Assembly: GCA_002938045.1 (NCBI GenBank)
Contig: PTLJ01000052.1
Coordinates: forward strand, 1-8,385
DNA: 8,385 nucleotides
Direction of reading: 5' to 3'
From: Alphaproteobacteria bacterium MarineAlpha3_Bin4
GTDB lineage: Bacteria > Pseudomonadota > Alphaproteobacteria > Rhodospirillales > Casp-alpha2
In this document: positions 1 through 6,799 of the stretch, piece after piece
Numbering within the stretch: position 1 is the stretch's first letter
Layout of the letters: every line of letters starts with the position of its first letter
The notes under the pieces: model-generated
Seen by the model: only the letters and a program-made list of their open reading frames with translations
The model's database searches: none
Told to the model about the DNA's origin: nothing
Position numbers and translations under genes: made by a program

Positions 1-133
1 CAAGCACGTGTCCGAGTGGTGCCAAGCCGCAGCACCGGAGTCCGGGACGAGGTCTCGCCCGACACAGCACCGAACTTGGAATGACCGCCGACAGCACTTG
101 ACTGCGAGTGCCCGCTGCGGCCATGAATTGGTG

Positions 134-832
134 ATGCAATACTGCGATATCGAAAAGGCATTCGACGGCAGCGGCCTGATCTGCCGCGGCGGGTTCCGGC
201 CCGGACTGGACGACGGCGTTCCGGGTCCAGCCGGGGCGGCGGCAGTAGTTATAGTGGGTAACGCCGGGCCGATGATGTGGCGGGAGTTCGCCAGGGCTGT
301 CGACGCCGAACGGCGCCAAACGGAGGCCAACCCGCTTAACGACTGGACCCGCATTGTGGTTGATAGCATTGCCGCTGGGGTCGGTGCTCGTGCGCTCTAT
401 CCCTTCGACGGCCCGCCGTATCTTCCGTTCCACCGCTGGGCGATGCGGACGGGAGCCGTGCACTCGTCGCCGATCGGGCTGCTGATTGATCCCGTCTACG
501 GCCTCTGGCACGCCTATCGCGCCGCCCTTGTGTTTGCGGACGGGTTCGATTTGCCGGCGCTGACACGCACGGCGAATCCTTGCGACAGTTGCACCGAAAA
601 GCCCTGCCTTAATACTTGCCCGGTTACGGCCTTCAGCGACGTTAACTATGACGTACCGGCCTGCGCCGAACACATAGCCGTGCTCGAGGGCAGCGATTGC
701 CTCGCCGCCAGCTGCCGGGCGCGGCGCGCGTGTCCGGTCGGCCGCGACTTTATCTACGCGCCGGATCAGGCGCGCTTCCACATGGAAAGGTTTTTACGGG
801 CGGTTCGTAAGCGGCGGCTGAACCCCGGGTAA
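134..832 (+). CDS. QueG/CblC-like protein with C-terminal double [4Fe-4S] ferredoxin domain
   Basis: From ATG 134 this encodes 232 residues. The C-terminal third carries eight cysteines in ferredoxin-like spacing: C150-x2-C153-x4-C158-x3-C162-Pro, then C177, C189-x4-C194-x5-C200-Pro, enough for two [4Fe-4S] clusters and reminiscent of the ferredoxin domain of epoxyqueuosine reductase QueG. The N-terminal part has a glycine-rich strand (VVIVGNAG, about 38-45), a PF..PPYLPFHRWA stretch (90-103) and SPIGLLIDPVYGLWHAYRAA (112-131). The last resembles the HP.fG.W.a.R segment I recall from the cobalamin-handling MMACHC/CblC and QueG fold. Role unknown: a soluble redox or cobalamin-related protein is an inference. 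The frame stays open upstream to GTG at 8, but residues coded by 8-133 look unrelated to the family, so a start at 134 (or GTG 131) is preferred; no clear Shine-Dalgarno decides it. It lies 52 bases upstream of dapF, same direction. Confidence 0.75.
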   Translation: MQYCDIEKAFDGSGLICRGGFRPGLDDGVPGPAGAAAVVIVGNAGPMMWREFARAVDAERRQTEANPLNDWTRIVVDSIAAGVGARALYPFDGPPYLPFHRWAMRTGAVHSSPIGLLIDPVYGLWHAYRAALVFADGFDLPALTRTANPCDSCTEKPCLNTCPVTAFSDVNYDVPACAEHIAVLEGSDCLAASCRARRACPVGRDFIYAPDQARFHMERFLRAVRKRRLNPG

Positions 833-884
833 GGCGTGAATAGAGTGGACTTTTCGGGGCTCCAGGACGTATGTAAGGCCCGTT

Positions 885-1736
885 ATGAGCTCGATTGCGT
901 TCACCAAGATGCACGGCCTCGGCAACGACTTCGTAGTTCTCGATGGACGGGCGGGTCCGCTTGCCATCGGTGCTACCGAAGCCCGCGCCATAGCCGACCG
1001 GCGCACCGGCGTTGGCTGCGACCAGGTGTTAATTTTGGAGCCGGCGACCAACGGCACGGCGGATTTATTCATGCGCATCCGAAATTCTGACGGCGGCGAG
1101 GTCGAGGCCTGCGGTAACGGTACGCGTTGTGTCGCCGCCTTGGTAATGGGCGAGACTGATGCGAATTACGTGCGAATTGAGACAATGGCTGGGGTGCTCG
1201 AGGCGCAAACCGCTCAGAGCGGGCTGGTAAGCGTCGACATGGGGCCGGTCAGTACCGATTGGCGGCAAATCCCGCTGGCCTGGAAGGTTGATACGTTGCA
1301 TCTCAGGATCGGCGCCGGTGTGCTCTCCGACCCAGTTGCCGTCAACGTTGGTAACCCGCATGCCGTTTTCTTCGTCGACGACGTTGAGGCGGTGCCACTC
1401 GCCGAACTGGGGCCGGAGCTTGAGTGCCACGACCTTTATCCCGAACGTACCAATGTGGAGGCCGCCCAGATCATCGGCGACGGCCGCATCCGGCTCCGGG
1501 TATGGGAACGCGGCGCCGGCATCACCCGGGCTTGCGGCTCTGGTGCCTGCGCGACGGCTGCTGCGGCGCACCTGAGAGGGCTCACGGGCCGCCGGGTCGA
1601 GGTCATGCTAGACGGCGGGCCATTGACGATCGAGTGGCAAGACGACGACCGGGTAATGATGACCGGCCCGGCAGCAATCAGTTTCTCCGGCTTACTCAAC
1701 CCGGTGCTGCTGTCGGGAGCGGAGGCAGCTCTATGA
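885..1736 (+). CDS. dapF: Diaminopimelate epimerase
   Basis: Cytosolic cofactor-independent racemase that interconverts LL- and meso-diaminopimelate, for lysine and peptidoglycan synthesis. The 283 residues match the usual length of about 275-290. Visible signatures are KMHGLGNDF (8-16), the first catalytic cysteine C76 in EACGNGTRC, the substrate-contact segments NPHAV (157-161) and ERTNVEA (187-193), and the second catalytic cysteine C217 in RACGSGACA. Both halves of the two-domain fold are intact, so the enzyme should be active. The ATG at 885 has a TAAGG-like ribosome site at 874-878. Its stop codon overlaps the mtaB start (ATGA, 1733-1736), which suggests translational coupling. It is probably cotranscribed with mtaB and ftsY. 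Identity is secure. Confidence 0.97.
   Translation: MSSIAFTKMHGLGNDFVVLDGRAGPLAIGATEARAIADRRTGVGCDQVLILEPATNGTADLFMRIRNSDGGEVEACGNGTRCVAALVMGETDANYVRIETMAGVLEAQTAQSGLVSVDMGPVSTDWRQIPLAWKVDTLHLRIGAGVLSDPVAVNVGNPHAVFFVDDVEAVPLAELGPELECHDLYPERTNVEAAQIIGDGRIRLRVWERGAGITRACGSGACATAAAAHLRGLTGRRVEVMLDGGPLTIEWQDDDRVMMTGPAAISFSGLLNPVLLSGAEAAL
1721..1725 (+). promoter_or_regulatory. Shine-Dalgarno GGAGG deciding the mtaB start
   Basis: A perfect GGAGG lies inside the 3' end of dapF, seven bases before ATG 1733. It fixes the mtaB start there, although the frame is open further upstream to 1424 inside dapF. Confidence 0.8.
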
Positions 1737-2983
1737 GCGAGCCGACGGTGATCACTCTGGGCTGCCGCCTCAACAGTTTTGAAAGCCAGGTCATTCGCCA
1801 ACTGGGTGTCACCGCCGGTCTCGAGAACACGGTTATCGTCAATACCTGCGCTGTCACCGCCGAGGCCGAGCGCCAGGCGCGCCAAGCCATCCGCCGGGCG
1901 CGTCGGGACAATCCGAATGCGCATTTGATCGTCACCGGCTGTGCTGCGCAAGTCGACGCCGACAGCTTCGCTGACATGCCCGAGGTAGATCAGGTGCTCG
2001 GCAATCGCGAGAAGCTGGAAGCGAAGAGCTATCTAGGTGGCGACAGCCGGGACCAGGTCGAGGTTGCCAATATTATGACCGTGCGTAAGACGGCACCGCA
2101 CCTGATCAACAGCTTCGGCGGCCGTGCACGCGCCTTTGTCCAGGTCCAGCAAGGTTGTGACCACCGCTGCACCTTCTGCATCATACCCTTCGCACGCGGC
2201 AATAATCGTAGCGTCGAACTTAGCCGTCTGGACCTGCAGATCCGGAAGCTGGTTGAGGCCGGGTGCCGCGAGGTGGTGTTGACTGGCGTCGATATCTGCT
2301 CATATGGTACCGACTTGCCCGGCCGGCCGCGCCTAGGTGAACTAGCAGCGCGGTTGTTGAAGGCACTACCGGAACTCGCCCGACTTCGGCTGAGCTCGCT
2401 TGATCCGGCAGCCATAGACGACGAGCTGTTCGAGTTGCTGGCGATGGAACAACGCCTGATGCCACACTTGCACCTCAGCCTGCAGGCGATGGATGACACA
2501 GTGCTCAAGCGGATGAAACGCCGCCACCTCGCCGCCGACGCTGAGCGCGTCGTCGCCCGCGCCCGGCAGGCGCGCCCGGATGTCGTGTTCGGTGCCGACA
2601 TCATCGCCGGCTTCCCGACTGAGACCGAGACTATGTTCGCCAACACGCTCGCTGCTGTTGACGGGCTCGGCCTGACCCATCTCCATGTTTTTCCCTACTC
2701 CGAGCGTCCGGGCACTCCAGCGGCACGCATGCCGGCGGTGCCCCAGTCCGAGCGCAAGCGAAGAGCTGCAGCATTGCGGGAGGCCGGCAACGTGGCTCTG
2801 AACAGGTTCCTTGAAACCCAGGTCGGGTCCAAAATTGAGGTCCTGGTTGAACGTTCTCGCCGCGGCCTGAGCCGCCATTACGCGGTCTGCGAGCTCGATG
2901 TCGATGGCGAGCCGGGAGCTGTCGTCACTGCCCGCGCTACCGCCGTCGCCAACGGCGTCCTCAAAGGTAGCGCCATCGTATGA
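1733..2983 (+). CDS. mtaB: tRNA t6A37 methylthiotransferase MtaB (radical SAM)
   Basis: Converts t6A to ms2t6A at position 37 of ANN-decoding tRNAs, using two [4Fe-4S] clusters and S-adenosylmethionine. The 416-residue protein has the three-part methylthiotransferase layout. The N-terminal UPF0004 domain has cluster cysteines C11 (GCRLNSFES), C39 (NTCAVT) and C70 (VTGCAAQ). The radical SAM core has C142-x3-C146-x2-C149 in GCDHRCTFCIIPFARG. A TRAM-like RNA-binding tail covers roughly 350-416. GCRLN plus NTCAVT fits the MtaB (YqeV) branch rather than MiaB or RimO. The open frame extends upstream through dapF, but the Shine-Dalgarno site and the family N-terminus place the start at 1733. Its start overlaps the dapF stop and its stop overlaps the ftsY start, both as ATGA. 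Confidence 0.95.
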   Translation: MSEPTVITLGCRLNSFESQVIRQLGVTAGLENTVIVNTCAVTAEAERQARQAIRRARRDNPNAHLIVTGCAAQVDADSFADMPEVDQVLGNREKLEAKSYLGGDSRDQVEVANIMTVRKTAPHLINSFGGRARAFVQVQQGCDHRCTFCIIPFARGNNRSVELSRLDLQIRKLVEAGCREVVLTGVDICSYGTDLPGRPRLGELAARLLKALPELARLRLSSLDPAAIDDELFELLAMEQRLMPHLHLSLQAMDDTVLKRMKRRHLAADAERVVARARQARPDVVFGADIIAGFPTETETMFANTLAAVDGLGLTHLHVFPYSERPGTPAARMPAVPQSERKRRAAALREAGNVALNRFLETQVGSKIEVLVERSRRGLSRHYAVCELDVDGEPGAVVTARATAVANGVLKGSAIV

Positions 2984-3918
2984 ATGATACTGGCAGAGGC
3001 GGTTGGCCCGGCCGCCTGAAATACGGGCTAGCCAAGTCGTCGCAGAAGATTACCGCCGGTATTGGCGATTTGTTTACCAAACGCAAGCTCGACGCCGCTA
3101 CCATGGGGCAGCTCGAGGAACTGCTGATCTCCGGCGATTTAGGCGTGGCGACGACGGCCAAGCTGATACGGGCTCTGGCCGAGAACCGTTTTAACCAGGA
3201 TGTCTCTTCTGACGAGGTCAGAGGCTTGCTCGCTGACTTTGTGGCGGCAATCCTTGAGCCGGTCGCCCAACCGTTGGTCCTCGATCCAAGCCGCAAGCCG
3301 TACGTGATTCTGGTTTGCGGCGTCAACGGCAGCGGTAAGACGACAACCATCGGCAAATTGGCCAAGCAATATCGCGAGAGTGGGCGCTCAGTCCTGATCG
3401 CCGCCGGCGACACCTTTCGCGCCGCGGCCGTCGAGCAGCTACAAATTTGGGGCGAACGCGCTGGCTGCCCGGTGATCGCCCGCGATACCGGCGCCGACGC
3501 CGCCGGGCTCGCCTTCGATGCCCTCGAACGGGCCAGAACGGAGGCTGTCGACGTGTTGTTGATCGATACCGCCGGGCGGCTGCAGAACAAGAAAGACCTG
3601 ATGGCCGAGTTGGAGAAGATCGTCCGTGTCCTGTGCAAGCTCGACGCCACCGCGCCCCATGCGACGCTTTTAGTGATGGACGCCGGTATCGGCCAGAACG
3701 CCCATAGCCAAGTGGAGGTGTTCAAGGAGATGGTTGACATCTCCGGCTTGGTTTTGACCAAGCTCGACGGTTCGGCCCGCGGCGGCGTTGTCGTCGCCTT
3801 GGCCGAGCGTTTTGGCCTACCCGTACATGCTGTTGGCGTCGGCGAGGCCATCGAGGACCTGCAACCCTTTGAGGCCCGCGCCTTTTCCCGCTTGCTGCTG
3901 GGGCTTGAGGGCTCATAA
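2980..3918 (+). CDS. ftsY: Signal recognition particle receptor FtsY
   Basis: SRP-family GTPase that docks ribosome-SRP complexes at the inner membrane for co-translational insertion of membrane proteins. All NG-domain motifs are visible in 312 residues: an N-domain four-helix bundle (about 20-95), G1 GVNGSGKT (114-121), the insertion-box DTFRAAA (144-150), G3 DTAGR (196-200), DAGIGQNA (234-241), G4 TKLDG (260-264) with SARGG, and the closing GVGEAIEDLQPF (286-297). It lacks the long acidic A domain of E. coli FtsY. The N-terminus is short and basic (GRLKYGLAKSSQKI), as is common in alphaproteobacteria, and probably helps membrane binding. Where the family usually has DATTGQNA this protein has DAGIGQNA, a small deviation. 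The start overlaps the mtaB stop (ATGA 2980-2983). It is the last gene of the plus-strand cluster; I see no clear hairpin plus T-run terminator after it. Confidence 0.96.
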   Translation: MNDTGRGGWPGRLKYGLAKSSQKITAGIGDLFTKRKLDAATMGQLEELLISGDLGVATTAKLIRALAENRFNQDVSSDEVRGLLADFVAAILEPVAQPLVLDPSRKPYVILVCGVNGSGKTTTIGKLAKQYRESGRSVLIAAGDTFRAAAVEQLQIWGERAGCPVIARDTGADAAGLAFDALERARTEAVDVLLIDTAGRLQNKKDLMAELEKIVRVLCKLDATAPHATLLVMDAGIGQNAHSQVEVFKEMVDISGLVLTKLDGSARGGVVVALAERFGLPVHAVGVGEAIEDLQPFEARAFSRLLLGLEGS

Positions 3919-4181
3919 GATCTCTTGCTAAAGGCCGAGAGCGGCGAGCACCGCGTTGATTTCTTGAACCCGCGTTTCCAACAGTTGGGTAGAACTGGTC
4001 TCGTACTAATGCCGCCGCCCGATTGACCCAAGAGACATGAATTTGATGTTGCCGGCCTCGGTGCTGCGTGTTCGTTCCGACCATCTCGCGGATGTATCGG
4101 TTGATGTAACCCTGCGCTGGCTTCTCGACTGTCGGAGCACCCTAATACTCTACACCTGTATGCCGGGTGTTGGGCGGTGGC
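3919..4181. other. Gene-free spacer between converging ftsY and the GGT-family gene
   Basis: The 263 bases separate convergent genes. No convincing intact gene, RNA or intrinsic terminator is visible. The composition looks more AT-rich than the neighbouring genes. A plus-strand open frame from 4037 to 4315 runs into the antisense of the GGT-family gene and has no recognisable protein features. The minus strand holds frame-broken protein-like pieces, listed separately. Confidence 0.6.
3928..4111 (-). pseudogene. Possible decayed coding remnant (unidentified)
   Basis: Read on the minus strand, one frame ends LLETRVQEINAVLAALGL followed by TAG (stop at 3928-3930). This is an amphipathic helix typical of a genuine protein C-terminus. 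Upstream, that frame is cut by another TAG at about 4005-4007. A second minus frame gives GYINRYIREMVGTNT (from 4111) and VRDQFYPTVGN, also protein-like, but it loses sense near the end. Together they could be the tail of an old minus-strand gene broken by frameshifts and a stop. I do not recognise the family. The evidence is weak and chance is possible in a GC-rich sequence. Confidence 0.22.
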
Positions 4182-5789
4182 TTAAACTGCCAAAGCCATA
4201 CCATCCCGACCCGGGTCGGCCCCCCCATCCAACGCGCCGTCATCAATTCGAATCGCGTGTACGCCAGCAAAGTGGTAGCTCAGGGGCGAGCGCTGTACCA
4301 TATAGCCGCGCTTAACGAGTTCGGACTCAACAAAGCGGGGGATGCGATTGGTGACGTCGATGACGTCGGACGTGGTGCAGAAACGAGGCGCCGCGACGGC
4401 CTCTGCCGCGGTCATACCAAAATCGATGACGTTGAGGATTCCCTGTAGGATGCCCATTGTAATGTAAGTGCCACCCGGTGCGCCGATCAGCAGGAACGGC
4501 TCCTTGCCGCGAAAGACGATAGTTGGCGCCATTGCCGTGAACCGCGCCTTGCCGGGCTGGATCGAGCCGGTACGCCCAGGCCGGGGGTCAAACACGCACA
4601 TGCAGCCGTTATATTGGAAGCCGAGCCCCGCGGTAACGACACCTGACGGCATTCCTAGGGAGTGAGTCAGTGAGACGCAGTTGCCAGCTCCGTCAACGGC
4701 GCAGATATGGGTCGTGTCGCGCGATTCGACACCATCGCCAAAGCGTGGCACGTGGGCGATGTCACCGTTCTTGATGGCATGGGCGCGCTCACGCGCGTAA
4801 TCGCTGGAAAGCAGCCGATCCATCGGCACGTTGACGAAGCGTGGGTCACCGACGTACTCGTCCTTATCGATGGTAGCGATCTTCATGGCCTCGGAGACGG
4901 TAGCGATATAGTCGGCCGAATTGTGGCCCAATGCGGCGATGTCGAAGTTTTCGAGGATGTTGAGCATTTCCAACACCATTATGCCTCCGCCGGGCGGGCG
5001 GTTAGTAGCGATCCGGTAGTTGCGATATTCGCCCACCAGTGGCTCGTTTTCCTCCGTTTTGACCGCTTTCAGGTCTTCCTTGGTAAGGGGTCCGCCGTTG
5101 GCTTCCATGTCGGCGATGATGGCGTCTGCGATGTCGCCCTCGTAGAAGACTTCGACGCCATCATCGGAGATGCGTCTCAGCGTCTTCGCCATATCTGGGT
5201 TGATGACCACGTCGCCGAGCTTCTTGCGGCCGCCGTCCGGGTTGAGGTAGATGGCGGCGCTGGCTTCCGTGAAGTCGAGGCGCTTCCAATGCTCGACCCG
5301 TCCGGCACCCTCAGCCAAATTCCAAACATAAGCGACATGGGGCCGCACCGTAAAGCCGTTATCGGCGTAATCGATAGCTGGTTGCAGGAGCTCCGATAGG
5401 CTCATGGTGCCCCACCGCTCGAGGGCGTCCGCATAGGCGCGCAGACTCATCGGTGTGGCAATCGAGCCGTAGCCGATGTCGTTGACGCGGCCCTTAAGAA
5501 TAAACCCAAAGCCGTCATCGGTTTCGCGCTCGATCAGATCGGCCCACATGTTTTCCGTTACCTTGGCCGGCGCCCGGCTGTGGAAGTCAAGACAGGTATG
5601 AATGCCGCTCTCAGGCAGGTAGAGCTGCATAGAGCCAAAGCCAGCGATGCCGCACATAAAGGGATCGACAGCAGTCTGTACCAGAGCCGTCGCGATCGCC
5701 GCGTCGACGGCATTTCCGCCCGCCTTCAACGCCAGGACGCCAGCTTCGACGGCCTCCGGTTGCGGTGCTGAGACCATTCCGTGCGGCAT
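4182..5789 (-). CDS. ggt: Gamma-glutamyltransferase-family Ntn-hydrolase, probably non-canonical specificity
   Basis: Member of the gamma-glutamyltransferase family (535 residues), whose precursors self-cleave before a Thr to give large and small subunits. Family marks are GMVSAPQPEA (4-13), GGNAVDAAIATALV (24-37), DPFMCGIAGFG (42-52), DTTH with probable nucleophile T359, APGG (437-440) for the oxyanion hole, and a GGADPGRDGMA tail. Predicted subunits are about 358 and 177 residues. No signal peptide is visible, so it is probably cytosolic, unlike E. coli Ggt. By eye, residues that hold the gamma-glutamyl group in E. coli are mostly replaced (R114 to H70, N411 to G379, Q430 to C396, D433 to V399, S462/S463 to T418/A419). 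A different amide substrate is therefore likely, as in GGT-like amidohydrolases and acylases; the symbol is given at family level only. It is the second gene of the operon, 32 bases after the aldolase-family gene. Confidence 0.88.
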   Translation of the reverse strand: MPHGMVSAPQPEAVEAGVLALKAGGNAVDAAIATALVQTAVDPFMCGIAGFGSMQLYLPESGIHTCLDFHSRAPAKVTENMWADLIERETDDGFGFILKGRVNDIGYGSIATPMSLRAYADALERWGTMSLSELLQPAIDYADNGFTVRPHVAYVWNLAEGAGRVEHWKRLDFTEASAAIYLNPDGGRKKLGDVVINPDMAKTLRRISDDGVEVFYEGDIADAIIADMEANGGPLTKEDLKAVKTEENEPLVGEYRNYRIATNRPPGGGIMVLEMLNILENFDIAALGHNSADYIATVSEAMKIATIDKDEYVGDPRFVNVPMDRLLSSDYARERAHAIKNGDIAHVPRFGDGVESRDTTHICAVDGAGNCVSLTHSLGMPSGVVTAGLGFQYNGCMCVFDPRPGRTGSIQPGKARFTAMAPTIVFRGKEPFLLIGAPGGTYITMGILQGILNVIDFGMTAAEAVAAPRFCTTSDVIDVTNRIPRFVESELVKRGYMVQRSPLSYHFAGVHAIRIDDGALDGGADPGRDGMALAV

Positions 5790-5797
5790 CGGCGCTG

Positions 5798-5803
5798 TCT
5801 CCT
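5798..5803 (-). promoter_or_regulatory. Shine-Dalgarno AGGAGA for the GGT-family gene
   Basis: On the minus strand AGGAGA lies eight bases before ATG 5789. It supports that start over the next in-frame Met four codons later, and lies inside the short gap after the aldolase-family stop. Confidence 0.7.
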
Positions 5804-5821
5804 GGTAACGGGGAACTTTGC

Positions 5822-6604
5822 TTAAGTGGCGTAGGACGGATCTTCGGTGTCGAGCATCCGCTTCATGGCCGCAAACGACACTTCGCTGGCCGACTGGTTG
5901 GCGCCGGAGAGGTCAAACTGCCTAGCCGCATGTTCGCAAACTTCAGGCGGCGGCACCACCAACTCACCGCCGCCGGCCTGGGCCGCAATCTGTGCCTGGC
6001 AGGCATGCTCCAAATAGCGCAGTTCCGAGAACGCCTCAGCGACCGAGCAGCCGGTGGTCAACAGCCCGTGGTTGCTTAGAATCATCGACCGACGCGAGCC
6101 AAGATCGGTGACCAAACGCTGGCGCTCGTCGAGATTGTCAGCGATGCCCTCGTAATCGTGGTAGGCGAGTCGATCGTAGAAGCGCATCGCCTTCTGGGTG
6201 ATCGGCAGTAGGCCGCCGGTCTGGGCCGAAACTGCCATGCCGGCGGTGGTGTGGGTGTGCATCACCGCGCGCACGTCGTCGCGAGCCTGGTGAACGGCCG
6301 AGTGGATGACGTAGCCGGCGTCGATGATATCGTTATCGCGATCGCCGTCGACGATGTTGCCGTCGAGATCGACCTTGACCAGGTTCGACGCAGTGATTTC
6401 ATGGAACATTAGGCCAAATGCGTTGATCAGGAACTGATTGTTATGGCCGGGCACGCGGCTCGAGTTGTGGGTGAAGATGCCATCATCCCAGCCGTTCCGT
6501 GCGATTAGCCGGTAGGCGGCGGCGAGGTCAACCCGCACCTGCCATTCAGCCTCGCCGACCCGCTCGCGGAGCAAGTTCTGCTGAACCGATGTCACCGCGG
6601 TCAT
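5822..6604 (-). CDS. Class II aldolase/adducin family protein
   Basis: A 260-residue protein with the class II aldolase fold. Metal-binding histidines are H116 and H118 in VMHTHTTAG and H179 in SNHGLLT, matching the three zinc histidines of fuculose-1-phosphate aldolase. The N-terminal region has THNSSRVPG (45-53), corresponding to the usual phosphate/substrate loop (typically H-I-S-x-R-V). The catalytic acid (Glu73 in FucA, 19 residues before the first metal His) aligns by spacing with G97, as in many adducin-like members that are not demonstrated aldolases. Substrate and reaction are unknown. It is probably the first gene of a two-gene minus-strand operon with the GGT-like hydrolase, which suggests a shared small-molecule pathway (inference). 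The start is supported by GGGAGG at 6611-6616. No signal peptide is seen, so it is cytosolic. Confidence 0.9.
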   Translation of the reverse strand: MTAVTSVQQNLLRERVGEAEWQVRVDLAAAYRLIARNGWDDGIFTHNSSRVPGHNNQFLINAFGLMFHEITASNLVKVDLDGNIVDGDRDNDIIDAGYVIHSAVHQARDDVRAVMHTHTTAGMAVSAQTGGLLPITQKAMRFYDRLAYHDYEGIADNLDERQRLVTDLGSRRSMILSNHGLLTTGCSVAEAFSELRYLEHACQAQIAAQAGGGELVVPPPEVCEHAARQFDLSGANQSASEVSFAAMKRMLDTEDPSYAT

Positions 6605-6799
6605 CGTATTCCTCCCAGTAGCGCCTTTGTCCTCGCCCGGTAGTTTATCACAGATGATCGAAAACCAACCCTTGGCGGGCGAGCCGCCGGCCGGCCGCGT
6701 TATCGGAGGACGTCACAGTTCGCGTTTCACCCGATTGCGCTTTATATTATGCATTAGCGCCGGGTTCCAGTGCCGCTGGCAACTTGAGAAAGGCCGACC
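6605..6799. promoter_or_regulatory. Divergent intergenic region with weak promoter candidates
   Basis: This 195-base region separates the minus-strand aldolase/GGT operon from the plus-strand HtrA-like gene and must hold or link their promoters. On the minus strand, GGGAGG (6611-6616) is a strong ribosome site. A weak promoter candidate is TTGGTT (6663-6668) with TAAACT (6642-6647), but its 15-base spacer is short. On the plus strand, the AT-rich stretch TTTATATTAT (6741-6750) could supply a -10 for the 6800 gene, without a good -35. No clear operator dyad was found. Confidence 0.35.
6611..6616 (-). promoter_or_regulatory. Shine-Dalgarno GGGAGG for the aldolase-family gene
   Basis: The minus-strand GGGAGG is six bases from ATG 6604 and sets the start of the class II aldolase-family protein. 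Confidence 0.75.

Noticed and set aside
8..133. N-terminal extension of the QueG/CblC-like gene from GTG 8
   Set aside because: The extra 42 residues look non-conserved and compositionally odd; a start near 131-134 fits the recognisable domain better, although this is not proved.
1424..1732. Possible 103-residue N-terminal extension of mtaB inside dapF
   Set aside because: It is an out-of-frame reading of dapF, low in complexity and Arg-rich; the Shine-Dalgarno site and family N-terminus place the start at 1733.
2961..4031. A 356-codon minus-strand open frame covering ftsY
   Set aside because: Ser/Arg/Pro/Thr-rich product with no motifs, fully antisense to an intact ftsY.
4037..4315. A 92-codon plus-strand open frame after ftsY
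   Set aside because: Its second half is antisense to the GGT-family 3' end, and it shows neither a ribosome site nor protein-family features.
4707..5399. A 230-codon open frame on the plus strand
   Set aside because: It lies wholly antisense to the well-supported GGT-family gene, and its Val/Asp/Gly-rich product is what antisense GC-rich coding DNA gives.
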